DNA of 64,000 nucleotides, from contig DYJI01000002.1 of NCBI GenBank assembly GCA_020723185.1, forward strand, positions 248,001 to 312,000, written 5' to 3'. A program made the translations under genes and the position numbers. Positions 16,147 to 23,412 of this stretch are shown piece by piece. The first letter of the stretch is position 1, and every line of letters starts with the position of its first letter. This DNA comes from Sideroxydans lithotrophicus. Lineage in GTDB: Bacteria; Pseudomonadota; Gammaproteobacteria; Burkholderiales; Gallionellaceae. Below the pieces are notes generated by a model. The model worked only from the letters and a program-made list of their open reading frames with translations, was not told the origin of the DNA and did no database searches.

Positions 16147-16512
16147 ATGATCCTCGGCCTGCGCACCGCCATCTATCCCGCTCCCGACCTTGATGCAGCC
16201 AAGCGCTGGTATAGCCAAGTGCTGGGGCAGGAGCCTTACTTCGACCAGCCTTTCTATGTCGGTTACAACGTGGGCGGTTTCGAGCTGGGCCTGTTGCCCG
16301 GCGCGCAGCCCGCAACCGCCGGACCACAGCCGTTGTGGGGCGTGACTGACATCGAAGCGGAACACGCGCGCTTGCTGGAACTGGGCGCGACCGCGCTGGA
16401 GCCGGTGACCGAAGTCGGCGAAGGCATCAAGGTCGCCGCGGTGCAAGACCCGTTCGGCAACCGCTTCGGCCTGATCCAGAATCCCCTCTTCGATCCAAAA
16501 GCCGTGCGCTGA
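16147..16512 (+). CDS. VOC (glyoxalase/bleomycin-resistance fold) family protein
   Basis: A 121-aa single-domain protein with YPAPDLDAAKRWYSQVLG near the N-terminus and DPFGNRFGLIQNP at the C-terminus, the classic VOC signatures. The ATG at 16147 follows an AAAGGAG site. Substrate cannot be inferred. Confidence 0.88.
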   Translation: MILGLRTAIYPAPDLDAAKRWYSQVLGQEPYFDQPFYVGYNVGGFELGLLPGAQPATAGPQPLWGVTDIEAEHARLLELGATALEPVTEVGEGIKVAAVQDPFGNRFGLIQNPLFDPKAVR

Positions 16513-16520
16513 ATCTCCCG

Positions 16521-17774
16521 ATGCAGGCCATGACCGCCCAGCTCGACTACCTGATGATCTCTGCGCGCGACAAGCTGTCCGCCACGCTGCCGTGGCTCAT
16601 CCTGCTACTGGCAAGTGCCCTGCTCTCCACACTGGCGCACGCCGGCACCCAAGCGTTGGCCTACGAACACCAACCCCTGATGGTGGACGGCGAACGCAGG
16701 ACCGCGCGCGTACCCAAGGGTTACCTACTGGAATGGCTGACCACCATGGACGGACCGCGCATGCTGACCTTCGCCGCCAACGGCGACCTGTACGCCGGCT
16801 CGCGCGCGGGCAAGGTGTATCGTCTGCCGCCGCCGTACACGCGTGCGGAAGTGCTGGTCGACACTGGCGGCTATCCGCACAGCGTGGCGTTCCGGCCGGG
16901 CGAGATATTGATCGCGAAGACCGACGGCGTGTATCGCGCGCCCTACCGCGCCGGGCAGGCGCACCTTGATCCGCAGGCATTGCGGTTGCTGGCCGCGCTG
17001 CCCGCCGGCGGTGGGCACAACAGCCGCACCGTGGGCGTGGGGCCGGACGGACGGGTGTATGTCAGCCTCGGCATCCAGCGCAACTGCAGCGACCAGTATC
17101 TGGGCGCGGGTTATGCATTCGACGAGCGGCGCGGCGGTGTGCTGGTGCTGCATGAAAGCGGCGGCGAGGCAACGTGGCAGACCTACGCCTCGGGGCTGCG
17201 CAATCCGGTCGGTTTCGACTGGCATCCAACCAGCGGTGCGCTCTACGCCAACAACAACGGGCCGGACCATCTGGGCTTCGGGCAACCACCTGAATATTTC
17301 AGCCGGCTCGATGCCAACTCCTTCCACGGCATGCCGTGGTTCCAGTTCGACGGGAAAGATCTGCAGCGCGACGATTGCGTATCGAGTCCGCCGCCGCGCC
17401 CCATCGCCGAAGTGACACTGCCGGTCGCCACCTTCCCCTCGCGCAACGCGCCGCTGGGCATGGCTTTCGTCACCAAGGGTGCGCTGGATGCGCGATTCGA
17501 ATCCGATGCGGTGGTAGCGCTGCACGGCTCGTGGGGCACGCAACCCGGCGGCGGATTCTTCGGCCCCAACGCCACGCGCCGCCCGCCCGCGCTAGTAGCG
17601 GTGCGCTTCGACGGGGAGCGCGCGGTGCGTGTGGACGAACTGGTCGGCGGCTTCCAGTTGCCGGACGGCGAACGCTGGGCGCGCCCGGCCGGTGTCGCGT
17701 TCGGCCCGGACGGCGCGCTGTATTTCAGCAGCGACAGCGAAGCCAACGGGCTGTTCCGTCTGCGGAGACGATAG
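16521..17774 (+). CDS. Periplasmic PQQ-type sugar (glucose/sorbosone) dehydrogenase-like protein
   Basis: A 417-aa secreted beta-propeller protein. It has a long N-terminal signal region (hydrophobic 25-38, cut near AHAG), then propeller repeats with GGGHNSRTVGVGPDGRVYVSLG, GLRNPVGFDWHPTSGALYANNNG, and RPAGVAFGPDGALYFSSD, typical of the GSDH/sorbosone dehydrogenase family that uses PQQ. The actual substrate is unknown. It starts 8 nt after the VOC gene; an in-frame ATG at codon 4 is an alternative start. Confidence 0.8.
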   Translation: MQAMTAQLDYLMISARDKLSATLPWLILLLASALLSTLAHAGTQALAYEHQPLMVDGERRTARVPKGYLLEWLTTMDGPRMLTFAANGDLYAGSRAGKVYRLPPPYTRAEVLVDTGGYPHSVAFRPGEILIAKTDGVYRAPYRAGQAHLDPQALRLLAALPAGGGHNSRTVGVGPDGRVYVSLGIQRNCSDQYLGAGYAFDERRGGVLVLHESGGEATWQTYASGLRNPVGFDWHPTSGALYANNNGPDHLGFGQPPEYFSRLDANSFHGMPWFQFDGKDLQRDDCVSSPPPRPIAEVTLPVATFPSRNAPLGMAFVTKGALDARFESDAVVALHGSWGTQPGGGFFGPNATRRPPALVAVRFDGERAVRVDELVGGFQLPDGERWARPAGVAFGPDGALYFSSDSEANGLFRLRRR

Positions 17775-17851
17775 CAGTTCGCGCCTGCGGAAACTGAGCA
17801 TTCCCGTCACGGCGAATCGGTTAGACTGGGCTTCGATGCATCCACGGATGC

Positions 17852-18577
17852 ATGTCAAAGAAAGTCAGCATGGACTCTGCAGCAAATCGTGGTCAGTCTT
17901 CTGATGCGCCACGCATCGATCAGGACAACCACTTGTGGCTGCAATTCTGGCGCGATCAGCGTACGGATTTCCACCAGTCGGTCGTCAATCCCTTGCTGAG
18001 CAAGTTCTGGCCCGAGCTCCGTCTGGCGCAGGGCAGTCGCGTGTTCGTGCCCCTGTGCGGCAAGAGTCTGGACATGCTGTGGCTGGCGCAGCAGGGACAC
18101 GAGGTGATCGGTATCGAACTGAGTCCGGTGGCGGTGGAAGCGTTCTTCAGCGAGAACGGTTTGCAGCCGACGCAACAACAGGTCGACGCATTCACCTTAT
18201 GGCGCGACGGCCCCATCAGCATCCTGTGCGGCGATTACTTCGCCCTGACAACGAACGAGCTGGGCATGATCGATACGGTCTATGACCGTTCCGCGCTCAC
18301 CGCTTTGCCGGAAGAGATCCGCGGACTGTATGTCGCGCAGTTGAGCCGTCTGGTCTCGGACACTGCTGTGGTGTTCCTGCTCACGGCCGAGGATGCCGCC
18401 GAGGATGCGACGATGCAGCAGGCGACCGGCGTGGATGAGGAGATCGCGCGTTTGTACACGGGCGATTTCGATATCGCGCTGACCTATGTCGAGAGCGTGT
18501 TCGAGGCCGACCCGGTATCGGCAGCGCTGCCCTGCATACGCGCCGAATACAAGGTGTACCGGCTCACTGCACGCTAG
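17852..18577 (+). CDS. tpm: Thiopurine S-methyltransferase family protein
   Basis: A 241-aa SAM-dependent methyltransferase. The N-terminal block LWLQFWRDQRTDFHQSVVNPLLSKFWPEL and VFVPLCGKSLDMLWLAQQGHEVIGIELS are diagnostic for the TPMT family, which in bacteria methylates selenium/tellurium or thiol compounds. A second ATG at 17870 gives a protein six residues shorter and is equally plausible. It converges with the four-gene minus-strand operon ending at 18596. Confidence 0.9.
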   Translation: MSKKVSMDSAANRGQSSDAPRIDQDNHLWLQFWRDQRTDFHQSVVNPLLSKFWPELRLAQGSRVFVPLCGKSLDMLWLAQQGHEVIGIELSPVAVEAFFSENGLQPTQQQVDAFTLWRDGPISILCGDYFALTTNELGMIDTVYDRSALTALPEEIRGLYVAQLSRLVSDTAVVFLLTAEDAAEDATMQQATGVDEEIARLYTGDFDIALTYVESVFEADPVSAALPCIRAEYKVYRLTAR

Positions 18578-18595
18578 CCTAGCTCCTCTTGCAGA

Positions 18596-18778
18596 TCAGA
18601 AGAACGAGATCAGCGCCGCATGGCTGGTGAAAGTCACGAAGAAACCCGAACCCCAGCTCACGGCTTCGGTCGTGGTGCCATCCAGACTGCGCGCCTCGTT
18701 GTGGTTGAGGCGGATACCGACCATCAGGATCACCGTTCCCGCCACCACCATCGCCATCATCATCAGAAATTCGTTCAT
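18596..18778 (-). CDS. Small membrane protein A (paralogue of 18827-19009)
   Basis: A 60-aa protein with one clear helix (MAMVVAGTVILMVGIRL) and a second hydrophobic C-terminus (FFVTFTSHAALISFF). It shares the pattern M-x-EF-x-LMA-x-AG-x-ILMVGI ... WG-x2-F-x3-F-x-S-x-A-x-IS with the gene directly upstream, so the pair arose by tandem duplication. The chosen ATG is the second of two adjacent ATGs, 7 nt after GGGGA. It is the last gene of the 20767-18596 operon. No known family recognised. Confidence 0.65.
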   Translation of the reverse strand: MNEFLMMMAMVVAGTVILMVGIRLNHNEARSLDGTTTEAVSWGSGFFVTFTSHAALISFF

Positions 18779-18826
18779 CATGTATTCCCCTGCGTTTGAA
18801 TGTGGAACTGCGTCAGTCCTGTTCTT

Positions 18827-19009
18827 TCACAGACTGCTGATCACCAGCGCCTGACTGCCGAACACCGTCATGAACCATGCGCCCCAGCGCGTGCCCTCAA
18901 GCAGGGCATCGCCCATGCTTTGATCGGGGTCGCGATCGATGATGATGCCGACCATCAATATCGCTATGCCTGCCGCGATGCCTGCCATCAGTGTCCAGAA
19001 TTCAGTCAT
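18827..19009 (-). CDS. Small membrane protein B (paralogue of 18596-18778)
   Basis: A 60-aa protein with an N-terminal helix (MAGIAAGIAILMVGIII), an acidic linker (DRDPDQSMGDALLEG) and a second hydrophobic stretch (WFMTVFGSQALVISSL). A strong GGAG site precedes the ATG. Roughly 20-25 of 60 positions match its downstream neighbour. It lies between that paralogue and the HepT-like gene in a putative nif-regulated operon. Function unknown. Confidence 0.68.
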   Translation of the reverse strand: MTEFWTLMAGIAAGIAILMVGIIIDRDPDQSMGDALLEGTRWGAWFMTVFGSQALVISSL

Positions 19010-19067
19010 GTCCGTCTCCTTTCGTCTACCGCCACTCGGCGGTCTTGCTGCAAAGTCGTCGCATCGC

Positions 19068-19418
19068 TTACATCACCATCGAGAACAATTGCGGCTGCGT
19101 GCGCTTGTAGTCGTACAGGTGCTGCAACGTCATCGGTGTCAATTCCTTGATCGCCACCCATATCTTCAGGGGATGATCGTCGGGCTTGGCCAATGCGATG
19201 CACAATCCATGCCAAGCATCCCAGTCGATCTGGTGCAACTTCGCGCGCGCATCGGGCGGCAGGTTGTTCGCGGCCTTCGCCAGGTTGCCCAGCATCATCA
19301 ATGTCTGCGCGCGCGTGATGCGGCTGTCGAAGAATTCGCGCTCCCCGCTCTCCTCGGTAAGAGTGATGATGTTCAGGGCGAGCTGTTCCATGAGCCCGAG
19401 TAGTGCGCCAGTCAGCAT
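19068..19418 (-). CDS. HepT/DUF86-like helical protein
   Basis: A 116-aa all-helical protein. The layout EFFDSRITRAQTLMMLGNLAKAANNLPPDA...IDWDAWHGL resembles HepT/DUF86 (EFxxDxxxxxAxxxxLxxIGEAaxxLpxexR...IPWxxixGMRN), followed by IWVAIKELTPMTLQHL matching the C-terminal helix. The catalytic RX4-6H motif of HepT ribonucleases is not kept (GLCIALAKPDDH, no Arg), so an RNase activity is doubtful. A GGAG site precedes the ATG at 19418, which overlaps the upstream stop by 7 nt. The family assignment is an inference from pattern. Confidence 0.6.
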   Translation of the reverse strand: MLTGALLGLMEQLALNIITLTEESGEREFFDSRITRAQTLMMLGNLAKAANNLPPDARAKLHQIDWDAWHGLCIALAKPDDHPLKIWVAIKELTPMTLQHLYDYKRTQPQLFSMVM

Positions 19419-20767
19419 GTTGTGCTCTCCTTTAGTGCGTCGCGCAGCAGCAGTGCGACGTGTTTGGCCTTGCGTTGTGTACCTTCGTGTATCTGGTGTC
19501 TGCATGAGAATCCGTTGGCGAGGATGGCGGCGTCGGGTGCGGCGCGCAGTGCGGGCAGCAGGTCGAGCTCGGCCATCTGCATGGAGATATCGGCGTGCTC
19601 TGCCTCCAGCCCGAAACTGCCCGCCATGCCGCAGCAGCTGGCTTCGATGAATTCGAAATCGAATTCGGGGATCATGCGCAACACCTTGCGCAGCGACTTC
19701 ATCGCACCGACGGCTTTCTGGTGGCAGTGGCCGTGCACCAGCGTCTTGCCCGGCAACGGTTTGAATTCGAGTGTGAAGCGCTTGCGGTCGTGTTCGCGCG
19801 CGATGAATTCCTCGAACAGATAGACCTGTTTCGACAGTGCGACCGCCGCATCACCCAGACCGAGTTTCAGATGGTCGTCGCGCAAAGATAGGATGCATGA
19901 AGGTTCGAGGCCGACGATGGGCGTGCCCGCCGCCAGCGCGGGACGCAGCGCGAGTTGCATGCGGCGCGCTTCGTACCGGGCTTGTTCGACTTGCCCCAAC
20001 GAAAGATAAGTGCGGCCGCAACACAGCGCGCGTTCCGGTTCTTCATCGAACAGATCGGCCTGCAGCGTGGTGACGCGGTATCCGGCAGCACTCAACACCT
20101 GATGCGCGGCCTGCGCGATCTCGGGATCGAAGTGGTGGGCGAAGGTATCGACGAACAGGATGACGGCACGATCATCTTTGATCTTCGTTGTGCAGAACGC
20201 AGGGGCTACATAGGGTGCGGCGGAAGGCTCTGGCAGTTTGCGTTTGGCCGAGATGCCGAACAGCCGCTCGCCCAGCTTCGCCAGCCACGGTGCGCGATTG
20301 CGCCAGCGAATGATGCGCCGCAACACGGGATAGCGATGCAGTTGCTGCGGCAGACCGGCGATCAATCGTTCGCGTCGCGACACGCCCAACTGCGCATTGC
20401 GCTGCGCCTGATATTCGATCTTGATGGCGGCCATGTCGACCTGGTTGGCGCATTCGCGTTTGCAACCTTTGCAGCCGACACACAGTTCCAACGCCTCCGC
20501 GAGTTCCTTGCCCGCGAAAGCATCTTCACCCAGTTCACCGTTCAGAGCCGCCTTGAGCACCTGCACCCGACCGCCCGGTGAATGCGCAACATCGTCCGTT
20601 GCGCGGAAGCTGGGACACATCACGCCCTTGGGTTTGCGCTGGCATTGTTTGTCGCTGATGCACACCGCGACCGCCTTGGCGAAGTCGCCGCCGCGCGCGG
20701 GGATGCCCGCATAGGCATCGCCCTGTCCGGCGGTTTCATAAGCTGACCAGTCGAGGTGGAGTTTCAT
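19412..20767 (-). CDS. Fe-S oxidoreductase with CCG domains (YdiJ/GlcF-type Fe-S half)
   Basis: A 451-aa protein equivalent to the C-terminal half of YdiJ-type FAD/Fe-S oxidoreductases. It has CISDKQC...GVMCPSFRAT (about 36-56), a ferredoxin motif CVGCKGCKRECA, and two C-terminal cysteine-rich segments (CCGRTYLSLG with EPSC; HGHCHQK with EASCCGMAGSFG). The FAD domain usually fused upstream is absent here, so a separate partner is expected. The start ATG at 20767 (MKLHLDWSAYET) has no ribosome site, and the sigma-54 candidate at 20779 would start transcription almost at this codon. It is divergent from nifB and first in an unusual four-gene operon. Confidence 0.82.
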   Translation of the reverse strand: MKLHLDWSAYETAGQGDAYAGIPARGGDFAKAVAVCISDKQCQRKPKGVMCPSFRATDDVAHSPGGRVQVLKAALNGELGEDAFAGKELAEALELCVGCKGCKRECANQVDMAAIKIEYQAQRNAQLGVSRRERLIAGLPQQLHRYPVLRRIIRWRNRAPWLAKLGERLFGISAKRKLPEPSAAPYVAPAFCTTKIKDDRAVILFVDTFAHHFDPEIAQAAHQVLSAAGYRVTTLQADLFDEEPERALCCGRTYLSLGQVEQARYEARRMQLALRPALAAGTPIVGLEPSCILSLRDDHLKLGLGDAAVALSKQVYLFEEFIAREHDRKRFTLEFKPLPGKTLVHGHCHQKAVGAMKSLRKVLRMIPEFDFEFIEASCCGMAGSFGLEAEHADISMQMAELDLLPALRAAPDAAILANGFSCRHQIHEGTQRKAKHVALLLRDALKESTTC

Positions 20768-20778
20768 GCCTATATACA

Positions 20779-20794
20779 GGCAAGTTGGATGCCA
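20779..20794 (-). promoter_or_regulatory. Sigma-54 promoter candidate for the Fe-S/HepT-like operon
   Basis: On the minus strand this reads TGGCAT-CCAAC-TTGCC, keeping the GG/GC core at correct spacing. The predicted transcription start (about 20768) coincides with the annotated ATG, implying a leaderless message, a downstream start codon, or a false site. Two NifA sites lie 110-180 bp upstream. Confidence 0.5.
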
Positions 20795-20901
20795 GCCCGA
20801 AGCGGATACCGCACTATTCTTGTAAGCCATTGTGCGCACGGCATATTCATCTTTACGCCAGCTCCTACTCCCCGCCCCCATGCATGCATGGCGAAGATTT
20901 T

Positions 20902-20917
20902 TGTCGCCTTCGCCACA
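20902..20917. promoter_or_regulatory. NifA upstream activator sequence 1 (nifB)
   Basis: TGT-CGCCTTCGCC-ACA, an exact TGT-N10-ACA match centred about 130 bp upstream of the predicted nifB start of transcription and about 140 bp from the divergent promoter. Confidence 0.75.
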
Positions 20918-20934
20918 AGCTTTCGCGCAAGTCA

Positions 20935-20950
20935 TGTGCAATTTGCAACA
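20935..20950. promoter_or_regulatory. NifA upstream activator sequence 2 (nifB)
   Basis: TGT-GCAATTTGCA-ACA, an exact match with further dyad symmetry in the spacer (GCAA/TTGC). It is spaced 33 bp, about three helical turns, from the site at 20902. Confidence 0.78.
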
Positions 20951-21013
20951 TGCAAACCCACAACACAGAGTCAGGCACCCAATGAAACAAAGGCTTAGAT
21001 GTGCCGGCCGGTC

Positions 21014-21029
21014 AGGCACGCGGCTTGCT
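21014..21029 (+). promoter_or_regulatory. Sigma-54 promoter of nifB
   Basis: AGGCAC-GCGGC-TTGCT matches the -24/-12 consensus apart from the first base. The leader would be about 23 nt with a GGAGG ribosome site before the GTG of nifB. Confidence 0.85.
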
Positions 21030-21062
21030 GATAGTCAGGCGGACCTAACCGGAGGACATATT

Positions 21063-22559
21063 GTGGAACTGCCCGTACTGAACAACACAGCAAGCGAAGC
21101 CCCAAAAGGCGGATGTTCCGCCGGATCGTGCGGCTCGACCGACGACCAGATGAGCCACCTGCCGGACAGCATCCGCGACAAGGTGAAGAACCATCCCTGC
21201 TATTCCGAAGAAGCACACCATTATTTCGCGCGCATGCACGTCGCCGTCGCACCGGCGTGCAACATCCAGTGCCACTACTGCAACCGCAAGTACGATTGCT
21301 CCAACGAGTCGCGCCCCGGCGTGGTCTCCGAGGTGCTCAATCCGGTACAGGCGGTGAAGAAGGTGATGGCCGTCGCCGCCACCATCCCGCAGATGACGGT
21401 GCTGGGCATCGCCGGCCCCGGCGACGCGCTGGCCAATCCGCAGCGCACCTTCGACACCTTCCGCATGCTGAACGAGCAGGCACCCGACATCAAACTGTGC
21501 GTCTCCACCAACGGCCTGGCCTTGCCGGAGAACGTCGAAGAGATGTGCAAGTACAACATCGACCACGTCACCATCACCATCAACTGCGTGGACCCGGACG
21601 TGGGCGCGAAGATCTATCCGTGGATCTTCTGGAACAACAAGCGCATCAAGGGCCGCGAGGCCGCAGCCATCCTCATCGAGCAGCAACAGAAGGGGCTGGA
21701 GATGCTGGTCGCCAAGGGCGTGCTGGTGAAAGTGAACTCGGTGATGATCCCCGGCGTGAACGACAAGCATCTGGAAGAAGTCTCGAAGATCGTGAAGGCC
21801 AAGGGTGCGTTCCTGCACAACGTGATGCCGCTGATCTCTGAGGAGGAACACGGCACCTACTACGGTCTCACCGGCCAGCGCGGCCCGACCAACGAGGAAT
21901 TGCAGGCCTTGCAGGACGCCTGCGCGGGCGACATGAACATGATGCGTCACTGCCGCCAGTGCCGCGCCGACGCGGTTGGCCTGCTGGGCGAGGACAGGGG
22001 TGCCGAGTTCACGCTGGACAAGATCGAGGCGATGGACATCGACTACGAAGCCGCGATGAAGATGCGCGCCGAGGTGCACGCGGCCATCAACGAGGAACTG
22101 GAAAGTAAACACAAGGCCAAGGAAACCAAGCTGGTCAGCATCGAAGGCCTGAAGAAGGAAGCGACCCGCCCGGTATTGATGGCGGTCGCCACCAAAGGCG
22201 GCGGCGTCATCAACGAACACTTCGGCCATGCCAGCGAGTTCCTGATCTACGAAGCATCGGGCAACGGCGTGCGCTTCATCGGCCACCGCAAGACCATCCC
22301 CTACTGCGAAGGCGGCGACACCTGTGGCGACGGCGAGAGCGCGCTGGACGTGACCATCCGCGAACTCTCCGGTTGCGAAGTGGTGCTGTGCAGCAAGGTC
22401 GGCTACGAGCCATGGGGCCCGCTGGAAGCCGCAGGCATCCAGCCCAACGGCGAGCATGCGATGGAAGCCATCGAGGATGCGGTGCTGGCGGTATATGAAG
22501 AGATGCGTGTCGCGGGCAAGCTGGCAGCGGAACCCGACGCTGCGCAGAAAGCGGCTTGA
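21063..22559 (+). CDS. nifB: NifB, FeMo-cofactor core (NifB-co) synthase
   Basis: A 498-aa radical-SAM enzyme that fuses two [4Fe-4S] clusters and inserts carbide to make NifB-co. The radical-SAM cysteines are C66, C70 and C73 in CNIQCHYC. The C-terminal domain from about residue 375 (PVLMAVATKGGGVINEHFGHA) is the NifX-like carrier domain. I chose the GTG at 21063 because GGAGG lies 7 nt upstream and the sigma-54 promoter at 21014 would exclude the longer ORF. Two NifA sites precede it. Confidence 0.96.
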   Translation: MELPVLNNTASEAPKGGCSAGSCGSTDDQMSHLPDSIRDKVKNHPCYSEEAHHYFARMHVAVAPACNIQCHYCNRKYDCSNESRPGVVSEVLNPVQAVKKVMAVAATIPQMTVLGIAGPGDALANPQRTFDTFRMLNEQAPDIKLCVSTNGLALPENVEEMCKYNIDHVTITINCVDPDVGAKIYPWIFWNNKRIKGREAAAILIEQQQKGLEMLVAKGVLVKVNSVMIPGVNDKHLEEVSKIVKAKGAFLHNVMPLISEEEHGTYYGLTGQRGPTNEELQALQDACAGDMNMMRHCRQCRADAVGLLGEDRGAEFTLDKIEAMDIDYEAAMKMRAEVHAAINEELESKHKAKETKLVSIEGLKKEATRPVLMAVATKGGGVINEHFGHASEFLIYEASGNGVRFIGHRKTIPYCEGGDTCGDGESALDVTIRELSGCEVVLCSKVGYEPWGPLEAAGIQPNGEHAMEAIEDAVLAVYEEMRVAGKLAAEPDAAQKAA

Positions 22560-22566
22560 GCTTGAC

Positions 22567-22687
22567 CGTCATTCCGGCGAAGGCCGGAATCCAGTCAAAG
22601 GAAAAACCTGCGCAGCAGACAACACCTGATGACTCGCTGCGCGAGGATATTGAGATCAGCTGGATTCCGGCCTTCGCCGGAATGACG
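22567..22687. repeat. Dispersed palindromic repeat, copy 1
   Basis: A 121-bp element bounded by CGTCATTCCGGCGAAGGCC and its inverted copy. The interior contains a second short hairpin near CGCTGCGCG. It fills the gap between nifB and the ferredoxin gene without a recognisable terminator. Four related copies lie at 26193, 29455, 33078 and 61983. Confidence 0.9.
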
Positions 22688-22723
22688 GATTAGTGAATAT
22701 GGTTTTTGCAAAGGAAATACATC

Positions 22724-22978
22724 ATGGCATTTGAAATCATCGAGTACTGCACCAACTGCTATGCCTGCGAACCCTTGTGTCCGAGCAAGGCGATCTATGA
22801 GGCTAAGCCGCACTTCCTGATCGATCCGGCCAAATGCACCGAGTGCGCGGGCGATTTTGAAGAGCCGCAGTGCGCGAGCATCTGCCCGATCGAAGGCGCG
22901 ATCCTCAACGAGGACGGCGAGGAGCTCAACCCGCCCGGTTCGCTCACCGGCATCCCGCTGCAGAAGCTGGCCGCATAA
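22724..22978 (+). CDS. fdxN: 2[4Fe-4S] ferredoxin, FdxN type
   Basis: An 84-aa ferredoxin with cluster motifs CTNCYACEPLCP (about 9-20) and CTECAGDFEEPQCASICP (about 40-57); the eight-residue insertion in the second motif is typical of nif-linked ferredoxins downstream of nifB. It is likely an electron donor to NifB or nitrogenase. The ATG at 22724 follows AAGGAA. An inverted-repeat element separates it from nifB. Confidence 0.88.
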   Translation: MAFEIIEYCTNCYACEPLCPSKAIYEAKPHFLIDPAKCTECAGDFEEPQCASICPIEGAILNEDGEELNPPGSLTGIPLQKLAA

Positions 22979-22983
22979 CCATC

Positions 22984-23412
22984 ATGACCACCATCGTCTT
23001 CTACGAGAAACCCGGCTGCGGCAACAACACCAAGCAAAAGGTGTGGCTGGCCGCGTCGGGTCATACCGTGCTGGCGAAGAACCTGCTCACCGAGAAATGG
23101 ACAGCGGAAAGATTGCGTGCCTTCTTCGGCGTGATGCCGGTCGCGCAATGGTTCAACCCTGCCGCACCCGCCGTGAAATCCGGCGAGATCGATCCCGCCG
23201 CCTACTCCGCCGATGAAGCACTGGCGATGATGGTGGAACAACCACTGCTCATCCGCCGCCCGCTGATGGAAGTGGACGGCGAGCTGCGCGCCGGTTTCGA
23301 TGCCCAGGCAGTGGATGCCTGGATCGGCCTCAACGACAGTCAGCCCAAGGACGAACCCAGCCCTGTCTGCCACCGCACCGACCCCTGTCCGGCACCGGAA
23401 GCGGTCACATGA
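22984..23412 (+). CDS. nifO: Nitrogenase-associated ArsC/Spx-like protein (NifO family)
   Basis: A 142-aa thioredoxin-fold protein of the ArsC-like nitrogenase-associated family. It begins TTIVFYEKPGCGNNTKQKVWL with a single Cys in the active loop, and RPLMEVDGELRAGFD follows. A Cys-containing tail (VCHRTDPCP) is also seen. In Azotobacter NifO affects molybdenum distribution to nitrogenase; the role here is inferred. The start is 5 nt after the ferredoxin and the stop overlaps the next ATG (ATGA). Confidence 0.82.
   Translation: MTTIVFYEKPGCGNNTKQKVWLAASGHTVLAKNLLTEKWTAERLRAFFGVMPVAQWFNPAAPAVKSGEIDPAAYSADEALAMMVEQPLLIRRPLMEVDGELRAGFDAQAVDAWIGLNDSQPKDEPSPVCHRTDPCPAPEAVT

Noticed and set aside
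20832-21062. N-terminal extension of nifB to 20832
   Set aside because: It would include the NifA sites and the sigma-54 promoter; homologous protein begins near the GTG at 21063 behind GGAGG.
21045-22457. 470-aa minus-strand ORF opposite nifB
   Set aside because: Antisense shadow of nifB, no domain.
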